Shown: piece after piece, positions 26,347 to 35,272 of the stretch
Position numbering within the stretch: position 1 is the first letter of the stretch
Layout: every line of letters starts with the position of its first letter
Assembly (NCBI GenBank): GCA_025936045.1
Contig: JAICUB010000026.1
Span: 29,719-93,718 of the forward strand
DNA: 64,000 bases
DNA from: Polyangiaceae bacterium
Lineage (GTDB): Bacteria; Myxococcota_A; Polyangia; Polyangiales; Polyangiaceae
Direction of reading: 5' to 3'
The notes under the pieces: generated by a model
What the model saw: the letters and a program-made list of their open reading frames with translations, nothing else
Database searches by the model: none
Told to the model about the DNA's origin: nothing
Translations under genes and position numbers: made by a program

Positions 26347-27531
26347 ATGCCGTCTTCATCCCCAAGCGTGCTCCGGCAGCTCCCTACTCGCTCTCGTCTG
26401 ACTCTCGCGCTGTTGCTCGGCGCGTGCGCGCGACACCCCGCGGCCGAAGGCGGGCCCTCGGCGGCCACGTCGATGGCGCACGCTGCGCCAAGCGTCGCGA
26501 GTGCGCCGCGCGCCGCAGCCGCGGCGCCCGCGAGCGAGATCGCGAAGGGCGCCTCGCTCTACGCCCACTACTGCGCGCTCTGCCACGCGGACGATGCCAC
26601 GGGCTACGCCGCCGACAACGCGCCCTCGCTCGTGAGCCGCACGTTTCTCGAGAGCGCGTCCGACACGTTCATCGCTGCCGGCATTCGCGACGGTCGTCCG
26701 AGCACCGCGATGGGCGCGTACGGCAAGAACCGTCACGGGCCGCTCGAGGACGCCGACATCGCGGCGATCGTCGCGTTCTTGCGCTCGCACGGCCCGGCAC
26801 CTTTGAGTCTTCCCGGCTCCGCGCTCAAGGGCGACGCGGTTCACGGCGGCGCGCTCTTCCACGACGAGTGCGAGAAGTGTCACGGCACGGCGACGGAGCG
26901 GAAGACGGCCATCAACCTCTACAACCCGCAGTTTCTAGCGAGCGCGAGCCCGGATTTTCTCCGCTACGCGATCGTGAACGGCCGCCCGCCGACGCCGATG
27001 CCGAGCTTCGGGGCAGCGCACATGCCCGCGCAGCAGATCGAGGACCTCGTCGCGTGGCTCGAAAGCAAGAAGGTCGCGCCCCCCGCGCCCGTCGCCGCGG
27101 AGGTGCCGAAGGACCTGCCGGTCGTCATCAACCCGAAGGGTAAGGCGCCGAGCTTCACGCTGCGCGAGGATCGCTTCGTCTCCGCCGAACAGGTGAAGCA
27201 AGCGCTCGCCGCGCACAAGAAGCTCGTGATCGTCGACGCGCGCTCGCCCGCGGATTGGATCGGCTTTCACATCCCGGGCGCGATTTCCGCGCCTTACTAC
27301 GCCGTGAAAGAGCTCGAGCGCATTCCGAACGACGGCACCTGGGTGCTCGCCTATTGCGCGTGTCCTCACCACGCCTCGGGAGCCGTCGTCGATTACCTGC
27401 GCGAGCACGGCTACAAGCACACCGCCGTCATCGACGAGGGCATTCTCTTCTGGAAGGCCCAAGGCTATCCGCTCGCGGGGACCGCGCTCGAGAAGGCGCC
27501 GAACGCTGCGGCCCCGGCCGGCTCACGTTAG
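26347..27531 (+). CDS. Lipoprotein with two cytochrome c domains and a rhodanese domain
   Basis: A protein of 394 residues. The signal peptide ends LLGAC, with the lipid cysteine at about residue 27. Two haem c sites, CALCH at 76-80 and CEKCH at 175-179, each belong to a cytochrome c fold with a distal Met-containing segment (PSTAMGAYGK and PPTPMPSF). Residues about 280-375 form a rhodanese domain with IVDARSPADWIGFHIPGA and the active loop YCACPHH (Cys337, Cys339). This points to electron transfer coupled to sulfur handling or redox sensing at the envelope. It shares nine bases at its 3' end with the convergent CE15 gene. Confidence 0.85.
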   Translation: MPSSSPSVLRQLPTRSRLTLALLLGACARHPAAEGGPSAATSMAHAAPSVASAPRAAAAAPASEIAKGASLYAHYCALCHADDATGYAADNAPSLVSRTFLESASDTFIAAGIRDGRPSTAMGAYGKNRHGPLEDADIAAIVAFLRSHGPAPLSLPGSALKGDAVHGGALFHDECEKCHGTATERKTAINLYNPQFLASASPDFLRYAIVNGRPPTPMPSFGAAHMPAQQIEDLVAWLESKKVAPPAPVAAEVPKDLPVVINPKGKAPSFTLREDRFVSAEQVKQALAAHKKLVIVDARSPADWIGFHIPGAISAPYYAVKELERIPNDGTWVLAYCACPHHASGAVVDYLREHGYKHTAVIDEGILFWKAQGYPLAGTALEKAPNAAAPAGSR

Positions 27532-28953
27532 GGCCGGCACCGTCCAGTCGATCCATTTGGCTTCGTCGAGCACGATGCCGCGCGTCGTTTCGTCGACGGC
27601 GGTGTTCGCCGAACCGCCGAGCAAGAACGCGCTGAGGTACGCGTACAAGTCCGTGGCCTGGTCGCTCGGCAGCTGACAGTGGTTGTGCGGCGGCGAGAGC
27701 GAGATGCCCATGTTGTTCGGCAGCCCGAGCGCCTCGTACACCTTGTGAGCCGCCTTGGACGCGCCGTAGGTCGCCACGGGCCCGAGCCATTCGATGTCGT
27801 TCTCGAGCACGAGCAGGCCGCGCGGCGCGCACAGCGCCATGATCTCGTGCTGATCGACGGGGAGCGTGGCGATCGAGTCGGCGAACCGATTGAAGCCGCT
27901 GCCGAGCCAGGCGTTTTCGCCGATGATTTCGCTGGCGCTCTGGATCTTCCGCCCCTTGGCGAGCTCGTCCTCGACGATGCGCCAGCCGGCAGCGCCGCCC
28001 GCGCCCGATTCCTGTGGGATCGTGAGTGCGATGCGCTCGTCGAAGGCGCCGCACGCGAGCGCGCCCTTGCCGTTGCGCGAACAGCCGGTCACTGCGAGCC
28101 GCGTCACGTCGATCCCGTGGAGCGGCGCCGTCTGCTCGAGCCCGTCGATGACGCGGCTCACGCCCCAAGCCCACGCGATGAGGGAGCCGGAGTCGATGCT
28201 CGTGCCGTAGAGCTCGAAGAATTTCCCCTTGCCGCGCGACGTCTTGTCGAGCTGCTGCGCCATCTCGTCGTTGTCGAAGGCGATGGTGGCGACGCCGCCG
28301 CCGACCACCGGCGGGAGCGCATAGCTGCCGAGCACGATCAGCGCGGGGTACGGCGGCGTGCCCGTGAGCGGCAGCGTGATCGTCACGGAGAAGCCGATGC
28401 TCTTACCGCCGTCCGAGCACGTGAGCGCGAGCTTGCCCGCGCTGAACGACGCCGTGAGCCCGGACGGCTTCGGCGGCTTCGTCCCGTAGACGAACGCCTG
28501 GGCGAGCTTGCTGAGCTCTTCCCGGCGAGAGCGCCAGTCGAGCAGCGTCGCGACACGCGACCCCGAGAGCGAAGTGAACGGATCAGGGAGCTTCGGATTG
28601 GCAACGAGCGACGCGACCGCGGGCAGCGCGGGGACGACGAAATCTGCGGCGGCGTCCTCGCTCGCCATCACGCCGGTCGTGACGGGCGCGCCACCGCCGC
28701 CTAGCCCGCCGACGCCCGGGAAGCCCTGACTGGCGCCCGATTTGCCGCCCCCGCCCACGAACGCGTTGCCGCCGCCGGCCCCGGCGGTTCCGCTTTCCGC
28801 GCCTTCACCGTCCGAGCTGCAATTCGCTAGCAGCACCGAGACCGCCCCCAGCGCTCCCACTCGCAGCACACCGCGTCGCGATTCGTCTGCCACAACGCGC
28901 ACGTCGCTGACCACGCGCGAGGGTCGCACATCCGTTGCGCGCCGCGTTCTCAT
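27523..28953 (-). CDS. Glucuronoyl esterase, carbohydrate esterase family 15 (Tat lipoprotein)
   Basis: A protein of 476 residues. The N-terminus has SRRGVLRVGALGAVSVLLANC, a twin-arginine signal (written in part: SRRGVLR) ending in a lipobox with Cys45, then a Gly-rich linker to about residue 90. The alpha/beta-hydrolase domain has the CE15 hallmark GCSRNGKGA with Ser292, the acid Glu315 in PQESG, and His425 in NHCQ. Family enzymes cleave ester bonds between lignin alcohols and 4-O-methylglucuronic acid of xylan. It lies beside a GH8 gene, which suggests cooperation in plant cell-wall breakdown. Confidence 0.85.
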   Translation of the reverse strand: MRTRRATDVRPSRVVSDVRVVADESRRGVLRVGALGAVSVLLANCSSDGEGAESGTAGAGGGNAFVGGGGKSGASQGFPGVGGLGGGGAPVTTGVMASEDAAADFVVPALPAVASLVANPKLPDPFTSLSGSRVATLLDWRSRREELSKLAQAFVYGTKPPKPSGLTASFSAGKLALTCSDGGKSIGFSVTITLPLTGTPPYPALIVLGSYALPPVVGGGVATIAFDNDEMAQQLDKTSRGKGKFFELYGTSIDSGSLIAWAWGVSRVIDGLEQTAPLHGIDVTRLAVTGCSRNGKGALACGAFDERIALTIPQESGAGGAAGWRIVEDELAKGRKIQSASEIIGENAWLGSGFNRFADSIATLPVDQHEIMALCAPRGLLVLENDIEWLGPVATYGASKAAHKVYEALGLPNNMGISLSPPHNHCQLPSDQATDLYAYLSAFLLGGSANTAVDETTRGIVLDEAKWIDWTVPALT

Positions 28954-29008
28954 TTCAGGCCCGAAGGCGCGAACATCGAGCGCGGATTTGCACTGTCGGA
29001 AGCAAACT

Positions 29009-30568
29009 TCAACGACTCGGATACTCGGCGAGATTACCCGTCAGCATCGCGAGGCTCAACGCCGTCCAGCTCAGGTTGTAGTAGCGGCTGCGAGCGAGCA
29101 GCGTGCCCGTCGCGACGAGCGCGTACGCGTCGTCGACGAAGCTCTGAAACATCGCGTCGTGCATGGCGCCCACGGCGGCCGAGCCCACGAACACCGCCGA
29201 TTGTGGGCCGTTCGCAGCGGAGTCGGGATCGGGGTGCGGCGTGCCGTCGAGATCGTAGCCGTCGACGATCTTACTCGCACCGACGCCCGCGAAGAATTGA
29301 CTGACCTTCCCGAGGTAGGTCTTCGCGCGCGCGTCGCCGTACCAGCAGTAGTCGAGACCGACGCGGAACGGGATGCGTGCGGAGTCGTATTGGTAGTTCG
29401 TCGCGCTGCCGTTCGGCGGTGATTTGGGTGCGCCGTTCGCGTCGCACCAGGCCGGAACGAGGCCGTTGTCCGCGTTGCCGCTCGCGCTGTTCAGCGACTT
29501 GGCGAGGATCGAATAGCCGGTGTCGATCACGTGACCCCAACCCGCCGTATCGCCCGTCACCTCACCGAACACGCGATATTCCGTGGGCGCGAAGTACGAG
29601 GCGTTGAAGACGATGGTCCCGCCCCAAGTGTCGCCCGCGAGGAGGAAGTAAGCGTTCGCCGGATCGATCTCGTGATCCCAGATCGCTTTGATCTCGGTCT
29701 TGGCGTAGTCGAGGTACGGCTGGTCGAGGCTGCCTTTGCCACCCCATTGGCGATCAGCCATTACGAGCGCCCAGGCCATGTCTTCGTCGGCGTCGGTCGC
29801 GGCGCCGCTACCGCTGACGCTGGTACCCGCAGCGTTGATGTACCAATTCATCAAGCCGCTCGAATCGAGCCAGAGCTGCGAGTATTTCCAGAGCTCGTCG
29901 AAGGTGTGTTGATCGTCGAAGGCGACGGCCAGGACCATGCCGTAGCCGATACCCTCCGAAACGGTCGAGTTCGTCTCCGCACCGGGTGAGTTCGGACGCT
30001 GAACACGCAGGTGGCCCCCCGCACCAGTGGAAGTGACAAGCTCGCTCTTCCATGCGTCGTACGCCTTCTTCGCGGCGTCCGCGCTCGGGGCACTCGGATA
30101 GGTGCACCCCATTGCGTGTTGGTTTTGGGGGAAGGGAAAGCGCGCTCCCGTGGGCGAACCGGCCATGCCCAGCATGCCCGCGCTGCCGGCGCCGGCCGAA
30201 CCGCTGGCCCCACCCATGCCCGCCGCGCTGCTCCCGCTCGAGCCGGCTCCGCCGCTCGTAGCCGTGCCCGCACTTCCAGAGCTGCTGCCGCCCGCACCGC
30301 CCGTACCCGAGCCGTGCCCGCCCGCGCCGGGACTTCCGGCACTCCCACTCGCGCCGCTGCCGGCCGTGGGTGCGCCGCCGGAGGTCGAAACGGCACCAGT
30401 TGCGGCGGAACCACCGCTGCCCGGCACTCCGCCATTGCCCGCACCGCCACTCGCCGCGCTGCCGCCGGGTCCGGCGCCGGACCCGCCGGAAGGCGAGTCG
30501 GCCTTCTGTCCGCAAGCCGGAAACGCGAGGAGCGCGAGAACGAAGGAGGAGACCCGCTCGAAGCGCAT
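29009..30568 (-). CDS. Glycoside hydrolase family 8 lipoprotein (endo-glycanase)
   Basis: A protein of 519 residues: signal peptide ending FPACG (lipid cysteine about residue 19), a long Gly/Ala/Ser linker to about residue 145, then a GH8 catalytic domain. SEGIGYGMVLAVAFDD contains the conserved acid Glu, and GAATDADEDMAWALVMADRQW is the GH8 signature with the catalytic Asp. Family members cut cellulose, xylan, chitosan or lichenan by inverting hydrolysis; the sequence alone does not settle which. It ends 55 bases before the CE15 esterase gene on the same strand and is likely co-transcribed. Confidence 0.9.
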   Translation of the reverse strand: MRFERVSSFVLALLAFPACGQKADSPSGGSGAGPGGSAASGGAGNGGVPGSGGSAATGAVSTSGGAPTAGSGASGSAGSPGAGGHGSGTGGAGGSSSGSAGTATSGGAGSSGSSAAGMGGASGSAGAGSAGMLGMAGSPTGARFPFPQNQHAMGCTYPSAPSADAAKKAYDAWKSELVTSTGAGGHLRVQRPNSPGAETNSTVSEGIGYGMVLAVAFDDQHTFDELWKYSQLWLDSSGLMNWYINAAGTSVSGSGAATDADEDMAWALVMADRQWGGKGSLDQPYLDYAKTEIKAIWDHEIDPANAYFLLAGDTWGGTIVFNASYFAPTEYRVFGEVTGDTAGWGHVIDTGYSILAKSLNSASGNADNGLVPAWCDANGAPKSPPNGSATNYQYDSARIPFRVGLDYCWYGDARAKTYLGKVSQFFAGVGASKIVDGYDLDGTPHPDPDSAANGPQSAVFVGSAAVGAMHDAMFQSFVDDAYALVATGTLLARSRYYNLSWTALSLAMLTGNLAEYPSR

Positions 30569-30644
30569 GCGAACCCTGAGCGTACGCCATTTTCCACGGG
30601 CACGCCGCGCGCGGAATTTTGGAAGGAGACCGAACGAACGCGCC

Positions 30645-33600
30645 TCAGTATCGGTACTGCCAGAGCAAGTCGAGGCCGGTGCCGATGGTGCCCGCCTCGG
30701 TCCGGAGCGACCAGTCGCGCTTGAAGCGCCAGTCGATGATCGCGCTCGCGGCGTCGCGCTGTTCCACGGGGCCCGTGCCCTCGAGGTTCTTGTAAGAGAG
30801 CTCGACCCAGACGTTCTCGCCCACGGGCACGACGGCGCTGTACGTGGCGTAAGAGACGTCGTCGGCCGTCGTCTCGTTGCCGGTCCGGATCTCGAGCTGC
30901 TTCAGCGGAGTGTCGGCGAGGAGCTGCCCCATGAAGTCCGCGCCGTAGCCGAGCCCCGCCGCCTGCGCTTCCCCGCCGCTCGAGCTCCCGCCGAGCAAGA
31001 GCGCTTGGATTTCGGGCTGCGTCAGCGAAGGATCGCTCTCGAGCCGCAGCGTCGCCTGCTTCATGGTGCCACCCACGTCGACGTAGACGGTCGTCCCGTC
31101 GGGAGCGCGCCAGCTCGCGAGCACGCGCAGGTGCGGATCGGAAGGATCGGGCGTGTCGAAGTGCACTTCGCCCGACTCGATGACGAACCCTTTGCCGAGC
31201 AGCTGCACGCGGCCGCCAGACTCGAGCTCGAGGTCGCCCGAGACGCGCGTGTCGTCGTCGAGGTCGACCACGGGGCGACCGCGCAGCGGGATCTCCATGT
31301 CCGAGCGCGTGACGCGCACCTTGCGCGCGAGGTCGAACGCGAGCTGCCACCTGAGCGCTTCGCCGCGCGCCGCCCGGAGCGGCTCGCGCAGCGGTTGCTT
31401 CACGGCGATGTCGGGGTTGTCGTCGACGCCGAGCACGGCGCGTCCCGACGTGCGCGGAAGCGCCGCGGTCAGATCATGGAGCGAGATGGCGACGAGCATC
31501 GGGTCGCGCCGCGGAAAGAGCTCGAGCGTCGCGCCGCCCGTGAGCGTCGCCTGCGAAACGCCCTGGATCATGAGCGGGACGTTCTTCAGGTTCGCCGTCG
31601 CGCGCGCGTCGTCGAGCCTGAGGCCCGTGAGATAGAGATCGGCGGCGGCCGAGACGTTCGCGTACTTGGTGCCGGACGCGGCCGAGAGATTGCGCACGGC
31701 GATGACCGTGCGATCCCCGCTGCGGCTCGCGACGGCGTCGAACCCGACTTTCGAGAGCCGCATGCCGAGCCCTCCGAGTTGAAACGAGCCGTCGGCGAGC
31801 GTGAGCTTGCCGCTGAGCTCGCTCACGGCGGACGGTGTGCCCGCGGTAACGACGCTCGGCGCGAGCGTGAGCGCGACCGAACCGTCGAGCCGACCGCCGA
31901 GGTCGGCGAGCACGTCGCCGACGAGCGGACTGAGGATGCCCGCATCGACGTCGTGGATCTCGGCGGTCACGGCGACGGGCAGCGAGCGATCGAGCGCGGG
32001 CACGTTGCCGCGCCAGGCGAGCCCGCCGTGCGCTTCGGCGTCGAGCGTCCCGCCGGCGCGCGCGAGCGTGAGCGCGAGCGCGAGCGCGCGGCCGTCCGTC
32101 CGTAGCGTGAGCTCGCCCGCCCCGACGGGCATCTTGCGAACGGCCACGTCCGTGAGCTTGAAGCGCGCGTTCACGGCCGGAAGGTCGCCGTCGCCCATGA
32201 AGGCGACGACGCCGCGCGCGCGGCCGACCATGCCCGCTTGCGCGAGCGGAGGGACGAGCTCGAGCGACAAATCCTCGAGCGACAGCTGCGCCTCCCCGCG
32301 AAAACCGCGCTCCCCACGCCCGAGCGCAGCCGGATCCACCGTGCCGGTCGCGCTCGCAACGGCGACGCGCGTACCGGTGCATGCGACGGAGCTCGTGCTC
32401 GCCACGTGCGCCTGCAGCCCGACGCCGATCTTGGCCGCGCTCGGATCGTATTGGAGCGTGCCGCAAGCGTCGAAGGGCACTACTTCCGGCTCGTCGCCGA
32501 GCGTCAGGCGGAGCACCGACGCCTTCGCCCACAGGTCCGGCTCGGCGAGCGTGCCGCGCACGCCCGCTTCGAGGTGCAACGTCCCGAGCACGCCGCTCGG
32601 CCGCAAGAACGGCGGAAGACCGTCGAGCGCACGGTGCTCGACCACGAGCGTCGCGACGACGGGCTCGCTCCGGAGCAGCGCCAGCGCGCGCGCCGGTGCG
32701 GCGAGCACACGCGTCACGTCCACGTCGATACGCCCGTTCGCCGAGGCGAGCAGCCCCGACGCGTCGATCAGCTGCAAATTCCCCTCGAGAAATCCCTGCT
32801 TACCGTCCAGGTTACCGCCGAGCGCAGCCTCGACGCCGCTCACGTGCAGCGCCTTTGCTCCGGTGCCCCGCGTGACGGCGAGGCCCTGAGTCGCAGCGAG
32901 CAGCGTGACGCTCGGCGGATCCTCCGGGCCCGCGCGGAGCACGCTCACCTGCCCGATCCCGAAGCCGGCGAGCTCGCTCACGTCCCACGCCGCGGGCAGG
33001 AGCGGCTTCACGCGCTCGAGCTCGAGCCGCTCGACGCCGATGTCCAAGCGCCCCGTCGCGCGCAGCCAATCGCCCGCGGAGAGCAGCGCGCCCTTCACGC
33101 TGGTGTCGAAGTTCGCACGCGCCCGGCCGAACCCGGGCACGTCGAGCAACCCCGTTCCCTGCAGGCTCTCGCCTTCGAGCGTCGTCTGGAGCTCGACGGT
33201 GGCGCCGGTGAGCGCGCCGTAGCTCCCGTCGTGGATGCTGGCGTTCAGCGTGCCCCGCCGCACGTCTCGCGCGAGAGCCACCTCGGCGTCGAGGTCGAGC
33301 TTGCCGTGCAAACCGCGGCCCGACAAACCGACTACGTGGCTGATCAGGCCCAGATCGAGGCCCTGCCCGCGCGCATCGACCTCGAGCAACCCCGGACGAT
33401 AGCGACCGGACCCCGCGAGCGTCCCGCCGGCGCCCTCGAGCTTCACCTCGCTCGCCTCGACGCTGTCGTCGGCGAAGGAGACGTGGCCGGCGTGGGCGTG
33501 CACGCTCTTGTTCTCGCGCGCCACGACGAGGTCGACGTCGTCGAAGCGCGTCGCTCCGAGCGCGGAGAGGCGCGTCTTCGCGCTGACCTGCACGCCGCGC

Positions 33601-35255
33601 TTACCGGTGAGCTCCGCGGACAGAGCGAGCCCCCCGAGCGGACCGGTCGCACGCAGCGACACGTCGTCGAAGGCGAGGTCGCCGAAGCGCGCGCTCTGGC
33701 CGTCGAGCGTCGCGTCGAGCCGCAAATTTTTCAGCGAGGTGACGCGGCCGGTCGCGCGCGCCGTGACCCGCCCGCGCCCGAGGCTGAACGCGCCGACGCC
33801 GAAGCCGTCGAGGTCCCCGGACAGCGACGCAGCGAGCTCCTCCTGCTTCACGCTCGCTGTTGCTCGAAACGAGAGCCCCCCCGTCGCGGCGAGCACGCGC
33901 GAAATCCGCGGCGAGCGCGCGAGCTCGAAACGCGAAGCATGCACATCCGCCTGGAAGACGCCTTGCTTCAACGAAAAGCTGCCGTCGAGCGGGAGCCCCG
34001 GCTCGTTCAAGACCGCAGTGCCCGCGAGTCCGCTCGCGTCGTAGGTGGCGTGAAAGCTCGTGGCGGGCACCGGAACGCGCGCGATCTCGGCCGCGTCCGT
34101 GTTGCCGTCGGCGACGAGCGACACGCCGCGCTCGTTCGCGCCGAGGGCGAGCGTCGTATCGGCGCTGAAGCTCGTCGCGGGCAAGTCGGGAAAGAGCGCA
34201 CGCAGATCGATGGCGTCGCCGTGCGCCGTGAGCGCGAGGCGCGTCTCCGCTCCGAACTCGAGCGTGCCCCCCATGGCGAGGGAGGCTGCACCGACGGTCG
34301 CCGTCGCCGTCGCGTCGAGCTTCGGGAGGTCGCCTTTCGCTTCCACGTGGGTCGTCACGGGCTGCAGGAGCGGCCAGGCCGGCAGAAGCGCGCGGACCGC
34401 CGCGGGCTCGGCGCGCGGGACGTCGAGCGTGAGCGCCAAACGCTTGCCGTCGAGCCTCGCAATGGCGTCGAACTGCAGCTCGCCCGCGAACCCGTCGAGG
34501 CTGCTCCAGAAATGCGTGGTCCCACGCTGATGAAAGCTGCCGACGGCTCGCAGCTCTTTCGCGAGCAGCCCGCGAATGGTGGCGGAAAACTGCGCGGCAT
34601 CGATGGCGACGCCGACCGGCGATACGAGCACTTGCCCGTGCGCCCCGCTGACCTCGCCCTCGAGCTTGGGCAGGCCTGCGAGCTCGGAGTGCACCAGGCC
34701 GCGACCGATCTCGGCGTTCGCGAACCAGAGCCGGACCGGCGCCGGCGGCTTCGCGCCCGGCGGCTCGGGCGGCGTCGGGCGCGGAGTGAACGCCGTAACG
34801 AGACCGAGCTCACCCGCCCCGCCCTCGGGCGCCAGCGTGACGGCCACGCGCTCGACGCGGCTGTACGCGACGACGATCGTCGTCTTCCCGTCGTTCCGCA
34901 GGATCTCCCGGAGGATGCCGAACAAGTCGGCCCGCGCGCGCACCCCGCTCGCGTCGAGCACGACGCGCCCCTTCCGATCACGCGCGACGAAACGCTCGAC
35001 CGTCACGTTCCACGGCGTAAGCTGCGAGACGGGCCCCACCTCGAAGCTGCCCGAAAGCACGTGACCGAGCAGCCTTTCGAGCGCATGAGCCGCCACACGG
35101 CGCCCGGGCGGAAGCCCCACGTGCAGCAGCGTGAAGCTCACGCTGGCCGTGACGAACACGAGCGCGAGCGCGACACCACGCAGCACCCGGAGCAGACGGC
35201 GCGCACGTGTCCGTGGCAATTCGCCGCCCGCGCTGCTGGAGCTCCGGTCTTCCAA
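30645..35255 (-). CDS. tamB: Translocation and assembly module protein TamB
   Basis: A very large inner-membrane-anchored periplasmic protein of about 1,536 residues. A positively charged N-terminus and a membrane helix at about 27-47 are followed by long AsmA-like beta-repeats rich in LxAxLdGxxA patterns and the DUF490 C-terminal domain, ending LWQYRY. TamB family proteins bridge the envelope and carry phospholipids or help insert outer-membrane proteins with TamA. I place the start at TTG 35255, ten bases after AGGAG (35270-35266); longer frames run into tamA. Confidence 0.88.
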   Translation of the reverse strand: MEDRSSSSAGGELPRTRARRLLRVLRGVALALVFVTASVSFTLLHVGLPPGRRVAAHALERLLGHVLSGSFEVGPVSQLTPWNVTVERFVARDRKGRVVLDASGVRARADLFGILREILRNDGKTTIVVAYSRVERVAVTLAPEGGAGELGLVTAFTPRPTPPEPPGAKPPAPVRLWFANAEIGRGLVHSELAGLPKLEGEVSGAHGQVLVSPVGVAIDAAQFSATIRGLLAKELRAVGSFHQRGTTHFWSSLDGFAGELQFDAIARLDGKRLALTLDVPRAEPAAVRALLPAWPLLQPVTTHVEAKGDLPKLDATATATVGAASLAMGGTLEFGAETRLALTAHGDAIDLRALFPDLPATSFSADTTLALGANERGVSLVADGNTDAAEIARVPVPATSFHATYDASGLAGTAVLNEPGLPLDGSFSLKQGVFQADVHASRFELARSPRISRVLAATGGLSFRATASVKQEELAASLSGDLDGFGVGAFSLGRGRVTARATGRVTSLKNLRLDATLDGQSARFGDLAFDDVSLRATGPLGGLALSAELTGKRGVQVSAKTRLSALGATRFDDVDLVVARENKSVHAHAGHVSFADDSVEASEVKLEGAGGTLAGSGRYRPGLLEVDARGQGLDLGLISHVVGLSGRGLHGKLDLDAEVALARDVRRGTLNASIHDGSYGALTGATVELQTTLEGESLQGTGLLDVPGFGRARANFDTSVKGALLSAGDWLRATGRLDIGVERLELERVKPLLPAAWDVSELAGFGIGQVSVLRAGPEDPPSVTLLAATQGLAVTRGTGAKALHVSGVEAALGGNLDGKQGFLEGNLQLIDASGLLASANGRIDVDVTRVLAAPARALALLRSEPVVATLVVEHRALDGLPPFLRPSGVLGTLHLEAGVRGTLAEPDLWAKASVLRLTLGDEPEVVPFDACGTLQYDPSAAKIGVGLQAHVASTSSVACTGTRVAVASATGTVDPAALGRGERGFRGEAQLSLEDLSLELVPPLAQAGMVGRARGVVAFMGDGDLPAVNARFKLTDVAVRKMPVGAGELTLRTDGRALALALTLARAGGTLDAEAHGGLAWRGNVPALDRSLPVAVTAEIHDVDAGILSPLVGDVLADLGGRLDGSVALTLAPSVVTAGTPSAVSELSGKLTLADGSFQLGGLGMRLSKVGFDAVASRSGDRTVIAVRNLSAASGTKYANVSAAADLYLTGLRLDDARATANLKNVPLMIQGVSQATLTGGATLELFPRRDPMLVAISLHDLTAALPRTSGRAVLGVDDNPDIAVKQPLREPLRAARGEALRWQLAFDLARKVRVTRSDMEIPLRGRPVVDLDDDTRVSGDLELESGGRVQLLGKGFVIESGEVHFDTPDPSDPHLRVLASWRAPDGTTVYVDVGGTMKQATLRLESDPSLTQPEIQALLLGGSSSGGEAQAAGLGYGADFMGQLLADTPLKQLEIRTGNETTADDVSYATYSAVVPVGENVWVELSYKNLEGTGPVEQRDAASAIIDWRFKRDWSLRTEAGTIGTGLDLLWQYRY

Positions 35256-35272
35256 GACTGAAAAGCTCCTGG

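Noticed and set aside
32238..35261. A 1,007-codon open frame on the plus strand
   Set aside because: It is antisense to tamB, rich in Arg, Glu and Ala, and has no family motif; it results from GC-biased codon use in the real gene.
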